A stretch of DNA of 64,000 nucleotides, from positions 127,077,914 to 127,141,913 of the forward strand of contig NC_091130.1 in NCBI RefSeq assembly GCF_040183065.1. Direction: 5' to 3'. A program made the translations under genes and the position numbers. The notes beneath the pieces were generated by a model. That model was not told where the DNA came from. It saw only the letters and a list, made by a program, of their open reading frames with translations, and searched no databases. Within the stretch, counting starts at the first letter, position 1, and every line of letters begins with the position of its first letter. Below are positions 11,345-22,075 of the stretch, piece by piece. The DNA comes from Periplaneta americana (taxonomy: Eukaryota; Arthropoda; Insecta; Blattodea; Blattidae).

Positions 11345-12380
11345 ACAACTTCTATTGTGGGACGATGACGGTCTGGCCGGTGCATACTACATAATCACCT
11401 GTACCGTAATACTTTTACAATAATTTCAATTAAAGTATATTTAGCTCAACTATGTCAATGCACGTTGCATGAAAATAAAAATACGAGGAGTTCCGTAAGG
11501 GAAGGGCGAACCCGCCAAAAGTACCTGAGATAATCGATGTTCAAAGTATTTTACCTGTAAATGAGATAAGGGCGAAGCCGCCAAGGACACGTCTGTAAAT
11601 AATGATAATTGCTTTGTACACTGAAAATCCGAATACCTTTATTGAAAATTCAATTAAATATCCAATTTAATTTTCCAGCTTAATATTGATCATAGATGAC
11701 ATTATGAATTCATCAATATTATTGTAATAATTTGAAAATAGTTGTTGTTTTCTAATGCCAGGCGTTTGACAATAAAGTCATTTGTCCTCTTGCACTCCAA
11801 TATTTTTCAAAGATATTATCATGGCCAGCCACTGAAGCACAGATTTTGAGGTGTTCCGAATCCATTGCTTGGTTTGAGTTGCACAATGGGCAGTTAGGCG
11901 ACTGATATATTCCAATTCTATGCAGGTGTTTGGCCAAACAATCATGGCCTGTTACCAATCTAAATGCAGCTACAGACGATTTTCGTGGTAAATCGGGAAA
12001 CAACTGTGGATTATGATGCAGAGAGTTCCATTTTTTCCCTTGAGATTGTGTTATCAAATTTTGTTTGTTGAAGTCTAAGTATGTAGATTTAATAAATCTT
12101 TTCACAGAGTAATATGTAGATTTAGTAACAGGTCTGTAAGTAGCAGTGCTGCCCTTCTTTGCTAAAGCATCCGCATTCTCGTTTCCCAGGATTCCACAAT
12201 GGGATGGTATCCATTGGAAAACAATTCTTTTATTGAGTGATATTAATTGAGAGAGCATTTTAGTTATTTCTGCTGTTTGAGATGAAGGTGTGTGTTTAGA
12301 GACTATTGATAGAATAGCTGCTTATTTGAAAATAGTATATTAGAAAAAAGCAAAGGGCGTTGAATGAACTCAGTAGTGGC
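11345..12380 (-). mobile_element. 3' end of an RNase H-bearing non-LTR retrotransposon
   Basis: The minus-strand coding remnant at 11752-12258 is followed by about 350 bp of AT-rich sequence that may be its 3' UTR. The 5' side runs into a (TAA)n tract at 12391. Boundaries are not defined by a TSD. Confidence 0.5.
11752..12258 (-). pseudogene. RNase H domain and C-terminus of a non-LTR retrotransposon polyprotein
   Basis: The 168-codon frame has QWIPSHCGILGNENADALAK near its start, the C-terminal half of a retroelement RNase H1 domain (P-S-H-x-G-I-x-G-N-E-x-A-D) that removes RNA from the RNA:DNA hybrid. Near the end, CPLC...EHLKIC is the zinc-binding-like motif commonly found after RNase H in Jockey/I-group elements. 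The frame extends upstream as AAILSIVSKH, then meets a stop where SDSKAAI would be expected. The start given is only the first Met left. The element is inactive. Confidence 0.75.
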
Positions 12381-12388
12381 AGACATTA

Positions 12389-12390
<2 letters not shown>

Positions 12391-12446
<56 letters not shown>
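12391..12446. repeat. (TAA)n microsatellite
   Basis: Pure TAA tract, about 18 units. Confidence 0.95.
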
Positions 12447-12451
<5 letters not shown>

Positions 12452-12523
12452 ATCACTTAATCGCACTGTGATGTGACATTTGAAAAGTGTCTGAAATTAT
12501 TAATAAACAAGTAGATGCCTGTC

Positions 12524-12524
12524 A

Positions 12525-12579
<55 letters not shown>

Positions 12580-12580
12580 T
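12524..12580. repeat. (ATT)n microsatellite
   Basis: Pure ATT tract at the 5'-truncated edge of the next non-LTR fragment. The complementary TAA tract lies 80 bp upstream. Confidence 0.95.
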
Positions 12581-12584
12581 ATAT

Positions 12585-13172
12585 CTTTATGTTCATTCAG
12601 ATTTCTGCCCATTAATTCCGGGTACAGTTATGAGAGAAAAATGTGAATATTTTAATTGTCAAAATCTATATGCTAGACGCCACGAACTAGATTATCTGTT
12701 CTTTTGTAAAGTCCTCAAATGTGATATATCCTGTGACTCTTTCTTAAACAATATTACCTTACGTATTCCAACAAAAGATATGAGAGCCCACAAACTTTTC
12801 TATATTAGAAATTCGAAATTTCTTTCACCAGTCTCCAGATGCATTAAAAATGCCAACATGCATGGCTGCGAGTTCGATCCCTTCAATGTATAGCCTTAGT
12901 TTGCTCTTGGCAACGATTTAACATTTATGTATTCTTTTAGGCATTATACTCAATTATCATTGTCTTATAGTATTCTTAGTTATGTATTTTAAAGTCATCC
13001 ATTATTTATCCATTCATCGTCATTATTGTAATGAATGTAATTTTATTTATGTGTAATAATTATTTTTGTATTATGTTTTTGTTATATTTGTGCTGAACTG
13101 TAATTGGCCACTAGCTGTTGTACAGTAAATTAAGTATAAATAAATAACTAACTAAATAAATAAATAAATGCA

Positions 13173-13203
<31 letters not shown>

Positions 13204-13204
13204 A

Positions 13205-13205
<1 letters not shown>
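12585..13205 (+). mobile_element. 3' end of a Jockey/CR1-like non-LTR element with (TAAA)n tail
   Basis: Coding remnant 12630-12893, then a 3' UTR containing GTAATTGGCCACTAGCTGTTG and a TAAA-rich tail at about 13135-13205. The complement of this UTR recurs at about 41850-41900, so the copies at 12585 and 41826 belong to one family. Confidence 0.7.
12630..12893 (+). pseudogene. C-terminal end of a non-LTR reverse transcriptase
   Basis: The frame reads LYARRHELDYLFFCKVLK, then SFLNNITLRIPTKDMRAHKL and SPVSRCIKNANMHGCEFDPF, ending FNV plus stop. This is the C-terminal post-RT region of a Jockey/CR1-like element. The same block is recognisable on the minus strand at about 42180-42370. No catalytic YADD is present; the copy is 5'-truncated at a microsatellite. 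The frame itself is undamaged. Confidence 0.75.
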
Positions 13206-13235
<30 letters not shown>

Positions 13236-13262
13236 GTAGTAATATTATTATTATTATTAGTA
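13206..13262. repeat. (ATT)n microsatellite with interruptions
   Basis: ATT units with two TAGTAGTAA interruptions, directly after the (TAAA)n tail. Confidence 0.85.
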
Positions 13263-13384
13263 ATTTGAATTATTTGCGTCATTCAGAGTAAACTTATAGA
13301 AAAAAAATTTTCACATTAAGATTTTATGTGAAGGCAACGAAAGTGATTTTGAGGTGTGATTTCTAAGTAGTGAAACATATTTAA

Positions 13385-14204
13385 GGGGAGAGGATGGTAT
13401 TTTTGATGAAAAATGACTGAATTAAAAAAAAATTCTTTAAAATAGTCTTTGATATGTGTGGATCGCCATTTTTAAACTTCCTGCATTATGGATTTTTAAA
13501 TTACTCGCCCACTTTTAGTGTTGTTTCCGGTAAATTAAATTTAAAAAAATGTTTTCTTTAAAATACTCTTTGATATGTGTGGAATGCATTGCGTAAAATT
13601 TTGTGGGTATTTGTGCCCTTATCGGATGTTGAGACGTCATTTTTAAACTTCCTGCGCTATGGATTTTTAAATCACACTCCCGCTTTTATCGGTTTCCAGT
13701 AACTTCATTTTTTTGCTACATTGCCAGACAAAATGGATATAATTTCTGAACTATTAAAGATACATGCATGAAACTTAGAACACACATTCTTTAGACTATT
13801 AGGAAAATTTTCTCTGTAACAGAATTTTGTTAATTGATTTCATTTTAAAAATACGTCCGTTTGTTTGCAAGAAAGGAAATCAGAAAATTGTTACTAAATT
13901 TTAATTGTTTATTTTACAAAGCACGGACTAATATCAAAATTCTGTTACAGACAGCTTGTAAAACATACTTTTGCAAATATGTTGCAAAAACTGTTTGATT
14001 CTATCTTTAAAAAAGGTTTAGATATATCCGTTTTACTACAATCCTGCAAGGGTATATTTTTTTTCAAATTTGGGCCCCCAAATAATTTTTTTCAAAATAT
14101 TTTTATTTGGTTCAGTTGCCACAGATATGACTTCTCTACATACAAAAAATTAATAATTTACACCAAATAGGAAAAAAAGTTTAAAAAAATACCATCCTCT
14201 CCCC
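13385..14204. mobile_element. 820-bp TTAA-flanked DNA element (Kolobok/piggyBac-type target)
   Basis: TTAA at 13381-13384 and again at 14205-14208 flank inverted ends GGGGAGAGGATGGTATTTTT. Inside, a block with CTTTGATATGTGTGGA and ATTTTTAAACTTCCTGC occurs twice (about 13445 and 13563). No transposase was seen, so it is non-autonomous. TTAA targets are used by piggyBac and Kolobok; the G-rich terminus favours Kolobok in my view. Confidence 0.75.
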
Positions 14205-14208
14205 TTAA

Positions 14209-14582
14209 AACAAATATGACAAGTAATAAATGCATTTTTATTAACAATTATTATTATTCATCTCATTCAGATGAAACTTACAGAAATATGTATAAATATT
14301 AGAGCATTTTTATCAATAAAATAATTATCATAACAAGTATTTAAGTGATTGAGATCAATAACCATTCATCTTTTGCAAATTTGAAATTAATTTTTGGATA
14401 TTTCCACAAGTTTTACAACTTTAAAAATTGGTATATTACTTCGTATTGATCTCTAATTTAATCAGAAAAAATTACGTGAAAAAATTGTAATTAGGTAAGA
14501 AATAAAAAGGTTTTTTTTTTTTTGCATTTTTCTCGAAACTTGTGTAAATGGACTTGAATGGTTATTGATCTCACCGCTTCAA
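14209..14582. other. 3' flank of the LRR gene
   Basis: AT-rich, no coding. On the minus strand an AATAAA lies at 14242-14237, about 340 nt after the LRR stop codon, and is a candidate poly(A) signal for that gene. Confidence 0.35.
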
Positions 14583-15803
14583 TTAGTTACGAATTCTTTC
14601 AATATGTAAATCCTTATAAACAAATGAACTGCGAGCACAAATACTTCCAGTTTCCTCTCTCTCTCTCATTCTCCTTCGTCTCACAATCAGCAAACCTATT
14701 ATAACTGAAAGAACTAAGACAGTCAACAATATTGCACCTGCTGATACATATAAAATCATTTCTCCGTCTATTTCACTGTTCTTAAACCCAGGATCAAAAT
14801 CATGGTTTTTATCATCTGACAATTCGCTACGTTTTCGATAGCATGCCAGGGATTGGTACATATCTTCCAGTCGGACAGAGCGCGGACATTTTTTGAGTTG
14901 TTCACTACACCAAAACCATACTGCCTTACTATCACAGTAACATAACACAGGAATATTTGATGACGTAGTAACAGCAGAAATGGTGGAGTTGTAGTTGATA
15001 TAATCGTCTAGGTTATATCCTATTTGTCGCAGTTTGGTTTGGAAGACGTTCATTAAATCGATGTTGCTATGAACGTCAGCTTGTGACAAAAAATCTGTTA
15101 CTGCGATATCAATGTTGATATTATATCTGAGGTCTTCTAGTCGGGATATATTTTGGAAGGAAATAAGCGAAGGGTATTTTAAATTACAGAAATTAATGTC
15201 AAGTACATTAAATGGAGTAACTGAGAAATAAACTGAAGGAGGATACAAAATAATAGGATTGTTTTCTACGCGTAGAATTGTCAAAAAATGGTTGTACTGG
15301 AAATTATAACTGTCTATAATTCCTATATTATTGTTTCCAAGATCAAGCATTGTTAAAACGCTGTTGTCTTTGAAGAGATGAGACTCGATGAAATATATTT
15401 GATTGTCGTTCAGGTACAAACGTTGTAGCTTTTGTAAGCAATTGAACGCTTCATGATCAATGTATTTTATTTCATTTTTGCTTAAGTCTAAAGTTGACAG
15501 TTCCTTTGCCATACAGAATATTTGAGACTCCAGAGTTGCAATGTGGTTGTGGAGAAGGAGGGCTATCTTTAGACTGGGAAAACGCCCTGTTTCATTCTTC
15601 CTTAAAGTCTGGATGTTGTTATAGGTGAGATTCAGTTTTATGGTGTCCTCGCTCAAGGTTTGTGGTACACTGGACAAGGAGGCGTACCAGCATGATGTCT
15701 CACGACGCACGCACTCGCAATTGTGTGGACAATATGTCTGACTGCAGCAACACAGACAGAGGACTGTGAATACCATCAGACATGGAGCAATAACCTTGGT
15801 CAT
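14583..15803 (-). CDS. Leucine-rich-repeat type I membrane protein, 406 aa
   Basis: An intact coding exon. Residues 1-21 are a signal peptide ending in a Cys-rich stretch. Cys 25, 29, 31 and 38 form an LRRNT cap (CPHNCECVRRETSC). LRRs run from about 54 to 185 with LxxLxLxxN-type units such as LSTLDLSKNEI and LQRLYLNDNQI. A less regular region follows, then a C-terminal cap with Cys 288, 290, 299, 306 and 321 around AVWFWC. About 349-374 is a transmembrane helix, followed by a basic stop-transfer run (RRRRMRER) and a short cytoplasmic tail. Such proteins usually act as surface adhesion or recognition molecules; the ligand here is unknown. The paralogue at 35028-36110 shares the unusual region AVTTS...VLC-x-C...VWFWC. 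The ATG is chosen by the signal peptide. A splice-acceptor-like AG lies 7 nt upstream. Exact orthologue not recognised. Confidence 0.9.
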   Translation of the reverse strand: MTKVIAPCLMVFTVLCLCCCSQTYCPHNCECVRRETSCWYASLSSVPQTLSEDTIKLNLTYNNIQTLRKNETGRFPSLKIALLLHNHIATLESQIFCMAKELSTLDLSKNEIKYIDHEAFNCLQKLQRLYLNDNQIYFIESHLFKDNSVLTMLDLGNNNIGIIDSYNFQYNHFLTILRVENNPIILYPPSVYFSVTPFNVLDINFCNLKYPSLISFQNISRLEDLRYNINIDIAVTDFLSQADVHSNIDLMNVFQTKLRQIGYNLDDYINYNSTISAVTTSSNIPVLCYCDSKAVWFWCSEQLKKCPRSVRLEDMYQSLACYRKRSELSDDKNHDFDPGFKNSEIDGEMILYVSAGAILLTVLVLSVIIGLLIVRRRRMREREETGSICARSSFVYKDLHIERIRN

Positions 15804-15810
15804 ATTGTAC

Positions 15811-15812
15811 CT
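15811..15812 (-). promoter_or_regulatory. Candidate splice acceptor AG, 7 nt before the LRR start codon
   Basis: On the minus strand, TTTACAGTTACAG is followed by 7 nt and then ATG. The paralogue has an AG at the same distance, so a 5' UTR intron ending here is likely. The upstream exon was not located. Confidence 0.5.
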
Positions 15813-15893
15813 GTAACTGTAAACACAGCATAAGACTTGTGTCTTATTCGGGTTCAGAATTAAAATAAAATAAAATTAAATTAAAAAAAAAAT

Positions 15894-15909
15894 AATAATA
15901 ATAATAATA

Positions 15910-15950
<41 letters not shown>
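15894..15950. repeat. (AAT)n microsatellite
   Basis: AAT units with a few interruptions, about 90 bp upstream of the LRR coding exon. Confidence 0.9.
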
Positions 15951-15952
<2 letters not shown>

Positions 15953-15996
15953 TATAATTTATTTTGTGCTCGACCATGCCGAAATGTAGTAATTAT

Positions 15997-16938
15997 CAAA
16001 GCTCGGAACTTGGGGACTTGTGTCTTTGCACATGGTTAAACGACCGGACTTCAATGTCAACAAACTCCCGCTTCCCGTACGGAGGTACTGTCAGGTCTGC
16101 TAGAAAAGTGGTTACTAGCTGGAACAACATATTGATAGTATTATGGTAGGTCAAAACACGTAATTTTATAGCATGTATAATAAAAATAAACATGAGCAAT
16201 ATATCAAATTTACTGTTCTGCTCTGTATATTTTATTACAGTGTATGACTACGAACATTCGAAGATTTTCGAACCCATAACTTCTTCGCCTGTTAGTTAAA
16301 CATGATTTGAAACGAGAAAAAACTTATTTCCACGTCACATGAAATGATGGGAGCAAACTTAAAATAAATGTTTTAACTGTCACTGTTTTTTGTTCGATTT
16401 TCAGCAGTTGCTAGCTGATCTCATATCTGAGAAAGATAAGCATATCCCAAATTTTTCTCGAAAATAGTTTCAATTTGTGTGTCACTACTAGGGCAGATCC
16501 CTCTACGACCTGATCCATGGCTATGGACAAATTTTCCACCGATTTAAGGGACTGCAATGTCTTTCAATTAATGCCGTTTCCAGCCTTTAGTTTGTGTGGC
16601 ACAACTTACAAGATATAAGCTCTCCATTCGAAGAAAATAATGTATCTCCTTCGAATTCCTCCACGAAATTCTGCACCTAAAATTTAAAAAAATATTTTTT
16701 CAAACTTCTATAATACCCATTCGAATAACACGTATTTTCTAATTCCTCTAACAGACCGTTTATTTGTAATTCTCTGATTGTCATTGGCTTCAACATGACA
16801 CAGTTTCCTCGTCCGTAGATGTGACCACTTTCTTAGTACATAGACTGTCCTTGAGCGCTTACAGCGTGAGCTTTGTGTACGTTGTACCTGTAACCTTACC
16901 ATGCATACGACACACAAGTCCCCAAGTTCCGAGCTTTG
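15997..16938. mobile_element. 942-bp DNA element with 8-bp TSD (hAT-like)
   Basis: Ends are inverted copies of CAAAGCTCGGAACTTGGGGA and continue to 28 bp. GTAATTAT is duplicated at 15989-15996 and 16939-16946. The uninterrupted R7 copy at 49934 has one GTAATTAT, which confirms the insertion. No transposase motif was recognised inside. The 8-bp TSD suggests hAT. Confidence 0.85.
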
Positions 16939-17022
16939 GTAATTATACACCTGGTAGCACCCCTTTAATGCACCTCATTAAAGTACACCTATTCATTAAC
17001 GTTTAGGTGTTCCACCAATCAG

Positions 17023-17275
17023 GTCCACACCTGTGGAGTAATGGTCAGCGCGTCTGGCTGCGAAACCAGGTGGCCCGAGTTCGAATCCTGGTCGGAGCAA
17101 GTTACCTGGTTGAGGTTTTTTCCGGGGTTTTCCCTCAACCTAATACGAGCAAATGCTGGGTAACTTTCGGTGCTAGACCCCGGACTCATTTCACCGGCAT
17201 TATCACCTTCATATCATTCAGACACTAAATAACCTAGATGTTGATACAGCGTCGTAAAATAATCCAATAAAAAAA
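17023..17275 (+). mobile_element. tRNA-derived SINE (abundant family), full length
   Basis: A tRNA-like head with GTTCGAATCCTGGTCGGAGC is followed by the body GTTACCTGGTTGAGGTTTTT and the 3' end GATACAGCGTCGTAAAATAA plus an A-rich tail. It is flanked by TCCACCAATCAG at 17011-17022 and 17276-17287, a 12-bp TSD as made by LINE-driven insertion. It lies inside repeat R7. Confidence 0.9.
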
Positions 17276-17711
17276 TCCACCAATCAGAAAATACCACTGT
17301 AGCAATATGAAAGCGTAAGTATCGATTAATCTCGGATATGCAATCGAAAGACAACAATAAATCAATAAATCACCTATATTTGAAATAAAGTCAGTTCTGT
17401 TACTATAATAATTAGTGTTAATTGTAAATATTATTCAAATAAATTCAATTTGTCATTTCTTTTTTCAATGTCTAATTCAATTTCAAGGTTATATCAAGAT
17501 TAATGTTTATTTTATTCTCTAGATTATATCAAGGTTAATGTCAACATTGTTTCTCGGAAAAAATCAATACTTTCGCGTCTGCGCACATCTCACAATTTAC
17601 GAGGTATTGCACGAGGTCAGTTCCGCTCCTCAGTCAAATAAGAATAACATGAATACTTATGAATAATTGCAAGTTAGAAATGTGATCGAGCATAAAAAGT
17701 CGTATGAAACT

Positions 17712-17812
17712 TGCCTATAATGGTAATTAAGACGCTCGTATGAAAATTATGAAACTCGTTTGCGTTCGTTTCATAAACATACTCGCGTCTTAATTACTAC
17801 CATTATAGGCTC
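17712..17812. repeat. Hairpin-forming inverted repeat
   Basis: GCCTATAATGGTAATTAAGA and its complement TCTTAATTACTACCATTATAGGC (with one inserted triplet) frame a 40-bp loop. The same structure is at 50470-50572. Confidence 0.8.
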
Positions 17813-17830
17813 GTTGTATAATGTACTATT

Positions 17831-17924
17831 ATTTTACGTAGAAGAGTTAAGGCTTTGAGGCTTTATCTTTCACTCTACCAGATCTAGAATTCGTACAAGC
17901 AGGTTTACGTGAATAATAATAATT

Positions 17925-17959
<35 letters not shown>

Positions 17960-18229
17960 TTATTTAGTAGGTTATTTTACGACGCTGTATCAACATCTCA
18001 GTAAGCCTAAATGGTAATGGGTAAAATGACCACATAGAGAGGGACGTTTATGGGCGAAAAGTAGGCTAATCGAAATAATATTAGAAAAAAATTAAAATCC
18101 CAATAACTAGAAAACTATGCATGACAGAGAAAATCTAAACACAATTTCGAATTCAGCACACAAGTTTCTATTAGAATCACAGAAAATGGTGAAGTGGATG
18201 TTTCTGGTCTAGAGACGGCTAAGGAAGAG
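17831..18229. other. Unassigned DNA with microsatellite and SINE tail
   Basis: Holds an (AAT/ATT)n tract at 17915-17962 and, at 17967-18000 in minus orientation, the last 30 bp of the abundant SINE (GACGCTGTATCAACATCT). The rest is unassigned. Confidence 0.6.
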
Positions 18230-18506
18230 ACGACTAAGGACTTAGTAAGTAAATTGAAATATGAATTAGAGGAGTGTAATAGGAAGTTAGATAAGACGAT
18301 AGAGGTAAGGAAAGTAGGTAAGGAGTATGGTGGAGGAGGCTAGCTAGGATAACGAAATATAATATGTAGAAAATTAGTGAGATCTGAAAATGAAAAGTAC
18401 ACAAGAAACAGACATAATAACGAACATATTGGACAATGGTGTAATATGTTTTAATAACAAGTATTATTAGAAACAGTGTGTGTTCGATATAGTCTAAATC
18501 AGGCAT

Positions 18507-19860
18507 GTCAGAAATCAGACTCTAAATGTGCAGTTTTGTGCGCGGATCGCCGGTCTGTGCGGACTGCATCATTCGAGTATTGCTCTTACCCTTTCTTAGC
18601 TGGAGGGGTGTGCAATAATCTAGTCTGCGCTTCTAGGGTTGGATTAAATAGACATTTGGACATTATAAACACACTTAGCAGAAGGAAAAAACACGGTTAT
18701 TATCAGTGTCTATACTTGACAATTGTAATACAAGAAACTTTAGGCTTACGCAGTTATACTTCACAAAGTAGTGGTTTGTAAAGCACAATTTATTAATATG
18801 ATTTTTATATAGTATTTGAAGAATAAAAAAATTGCAGTAATTTCGAAACAACAAAAACGAACAAGTATTTCATTTTACGTAGTAGGTACTAAATATTTTA
18901 AAGTAATAGATCCTACTCTTTCATTGTTCGTCGATTATTATTATTTATTGGGACCATTGGTACAAAAATGTTAAAGAAAATATTATACTCCCAATTAATT
19001 ACATGCAGTAGGACATTGTGAAGTTTTTATACTGAAAAAATGTCCTTGCTGTATGTCAATATAAATTAACATTAATATTAATACATAACATAAATTAAGC
19101 TTAGAATTTAAATTCATATATAGTTTATTTGGAAAACGTTGAGAGCAAGTATCGACAAGTTTGGAGCGTTACTGAAAGAAATTAAAAGTGTAGTTCACAA
19201 GTTGTGAAGCGAGGATATTCTATTTATGTCAGGTTTAAAGATTTATTAACGTAAGTATATTAGAATAATGTAGTGACGTGAGATGAAAAATTTGCCATTA
19301 TATATTTTTCCAGACAATTTTTCCGCCTTGCAAATAGTTGCTTTCATCGCTCCTTACAACCTCAAGAGCCTCACATGTATTCCTCACTATATTCTCATCA
19401 CTTACCAGCTTATGAAATGAAAGTCATAAGTCGTCTAACCATTGATTGTTAGTACAGACTCCAAAACAACGCCATTGTCAAGTTCGTTTTGCCGTGAGAG
19501 TACTGATTAAGAAATAAGCGCTGGCAATATCATATTTTGAGAACTTTACTAATAAAATACTTAAAATAATTATTATTGGCTGAGGAAAACATTATAACAA
19601 TTATGTTATATGGTTCGTAATTTCTCTTCTTCGTTATCTGTGAACTCCTCACTTTATTTATCATAACTCTTTCACAGACACAGCCAAATCAGCACCCGTA
19701 CTGAAACTGTGTTACTGAAACAAAAGGTCATATGCTCTGCAGGTATACTGTATAGCCTTGTCGCGCTCCCCTCCAATGCGATTCACTCCCTCCAAGTAGG
19801 GGAATAGAAAGTGCACATCGCACAGAGACAGAAGCACAATGTGCATGCCTGGTCTAAGTG
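18507..19860. other. Unassigned DNA between foldback modules
   Basis: A 101-codon plus-strand frame at 18476-18781 contains VCASRVGLNRH, which faintly resembles the zinc-finger-like tail of some retroelement proteins; I do not call it a gene. The remainder is AT-rich. Confidence 0.4.
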
Positions 19861-20367
19861 AACTTAAAATCAAGAACGGAGTGATAAAAGTATCAATTTT
19901 GAATGAATTAGAAGAGTGTAATAGGAAGTTAAATAAAACGATAGAGATAATGAAAATAGGTGAGGAGTATGGTGGGGGAGGCTAGCTAGGATAGCGAAGT
20001 GTAATATGTAGAAAATTAGTGAGATCTGAAAATGGAATGTACACAAGAAACAGACACAGTAACCAACATATTGGACAATGGTGTAGCATGTTTTAGTAAC
20101 AAGTATTAAGTTATTAGAAACAGTGTGTGTTCGATATAAGTGTACTGAATATCAAGAACAGAGTCGTAAAAGTGGCCAATTTTTTAATGATCTAAATTAA
20201 GTTGTTACATTTTAAAGGTGGGAAACTAATCAACTTAATGGGGTCGAAAGTTCAATTATAAGAGCGTCTACAAAAGGTATAACTGTAATGAATGTAATTG
20301 TGGCACCGGATACAAAATTGTGAGGTCCACATTACATGGATGTAAATGTTGACATCATCAAAAAAAA

Positions 20368-20370
<3 letters not shown>

Positions 20371-20424
<54 letters not shown>
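20371..20424. repeat. (TA)n microsatellite at palindrome centre
   Basis: About 27 TA units, followed by four TTGTA units (TATTGTATTGTATTGTATTG). Confidence 0.95.
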
Positions 20425-20428
<4 letters not shown>

Positions 20429-21183
20429 ATTGTATTGTATTGTCAGCATTTACATCCATGTAATGTGGACCTCACAAATTTTTGTATCCGGTGCCACAAT
20501 TACGTTCATTACAGATAAACCTTATATAGACGCTCTTTAAATTGATCAATTATTTCCATCTTTAAAAACCTAACAACTTGATTTAGATCATTCGATAATT
20601 CTCACCTTTAAAAACTTAACTTGATTCAGATCATCCTAAATTTCCAATTTTACGACTCTGTTCTTGATTTTCAGTATACTTATACCGAACACATACTGTT
20701 TCTGATAATACTTGTTACTAAAACATACTACCCCATTGTCCAATAAGTTCATTATTATGTCTGTTTGTTGTATGCAATTCCTTCTTCAGATCTCACTAAT
20801 TTTCTACATATTATACTTACTATCCTAGCTAGCCTCCACGGTCAGACTCCTCACCTATTTTCAATTATCTCTCTCGTTATACTTAACTTCCTATTACACT
20901 TCTCTAATTCATTCAGAATTGACACTTTTAATACTCTGATCTTGATTTTCCGATCACTTAGATTATATCGAACACACACTGTTTCTAATAGTACTTGATA
21001 CTAAAACTTATTACACCATTGTCCAATATGCTCGTTATTATGTCTGTTCAAGTGAACGTTTCAATTTCCGCTCTCACTAATTTTCTACATATTATACTTC
21101 GCCATCCTAGCTAGCCTACTCCTCCATACTCCTTACCTATTTTATTGATTCTAAAAAACTGTTCATCATTAGCCGAATGTCGT

Positions 21184-21184
<1 letters not shown>

Positions 21185-21230
<46 letters not shown>
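21185..21230. repeat. (TA)n microsatellite
   Basis: About 22 TA units just outside the foldback array. Confidence 0.95.
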
Positions 21231-21274
21231 AATCACAACTGTTAACTCCAGAAAAAAAAATTGATTTTTTTAGA

Positions 21275-22075
21275 ATAGTATTATGGAGACTATTACACTT
21301 TTACTACGTCACACTACTTTCGACCAATAAAACGGTACGAAAGGACGTCTTTCAACCAATCATGGCCGCTTATCGCACAATTTTATCGCGTCCCTAGCAT
21401 TTGTTTAATTTTATCGCGTCCCTAGCATTTGTTTATTTTTATCACTACCCTAGCATTTGTTTCTTTGTTTGCCAACATTTCAAACTGCACTGGTCTGGCC
21501 GTCAAAAAAACAGAAAATTACAAACCACTCCAGTCGATGCACATCACTTTCAAATATGACTCGCATTTTGACATTCAAGAACAAGAATTAATAAAGATCA
21601 CTGGTCATATATGAAGAGCACCATTCGGAAATCCTGAATGAGTTGAGGGATACACCATGTACACCAACGAGTTCACTTCTTTTACGCACACGTCCAATAT
21701 AACATCAACTGAACCACCAAAACATTCTAATTTGAAAATTGTACTTTCAATAATTGTTTCTTTTAAAATTATCCATGTTTATTTTTTATTTCATCATCGT
21801 TAATTAAAACGTTTCTTGTTTATTTCATCATCCCTAATTAAAACTTTTCTAACACTTGTTTATATTATTTAGGTTATGTTTGTTATAGCTTCTGCTATAT
21901 ATTATGGATAGTCACGTAACAGAGATTGTTTAATACTAAGATTTATTGAAAATCATCTGTCAAGTGACGTTGATTACTGGGATCCGGATGATTGAAATGG
22001 AATGCAAATGTTTTAATAAAAATGAAACTGAATCAACAAAGCCTTCTTGACTAGTAACAGTCCACAGAGTTCAAT
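21275..22075 (-). mobile_element. Repeat family R5, short copy
   Basis: In reverse complement it matches the flanking pieces of the region 52665-57420. Shared landmarks are CTCTGTTACGTGACTATCCA, the triplicated CAAATGCTAGGGA unit and GTACCGTTTTATTGGTC. This copy lacks the insertions found there. No transposase is seen. Confidence 0.75.
21375..21462. repeat. Three-unit minisatellite inside R5
   Basis: A unit of about 29 bp with CCTAGCATTTGTTT is present three times. The other R5 copy also has three units at about 55228-55312. Confidence 0.8.

Larger units (their letters stand above)
15955..17830. mobile_element. Repeat family R7, copy 1, split by two insertions
   Basis: Segments 15955-15996, 16939-17022 and 17288-17830 together match the uninterrupted copy at 49905-50585. 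The breaks hold a 942-bp element and a SINE, each with its own TSD. The main body has inverted ends around TGCTCGACCAT (15967) and its complement near 17683, so it is a small DNA element followed by a hairpin repeat. Confidence 0.75.
18230..21145. repeat. Large foldback repeat array centred on (TA)n
   Basis: A module of roughly 300 bp, recognisable by GGCTAGCTAGGATA and GTAGAAAATTAGTGAGATCT, occurs at 18230-18500 and 19870-20180 in one orientation and at about 20640-20950 and 20940-21145 in the other. The inner arms extend to the centre: GGATGTAAATGTTGACATCA (from 20338) faces its partner near 20440, with a (TA)n tract at 20371-20424 as the loop. Arms of about 500 bp flank the TA tract. No protein-coding content is supported. 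Confidence 0.8.

Noticed and set aside
17023..17100. A functional tRNA gene
   Set aside because: The tRNA-like head is fused to a repeated body and flanked by TSDs, and several copies exist; it is a SINE promoter, not a tRNA.
18476..18781. Zinc-finger-like VCASRVGLNRH in a 101-codon frame
   Set aside because: A single short resemblance without the paired Cys/His spacing; insufficient for a call.
20252..20540. Frames rich in IYIYIY
   Set aside because: Translation of the (TA)n tract at the palindrome centre.
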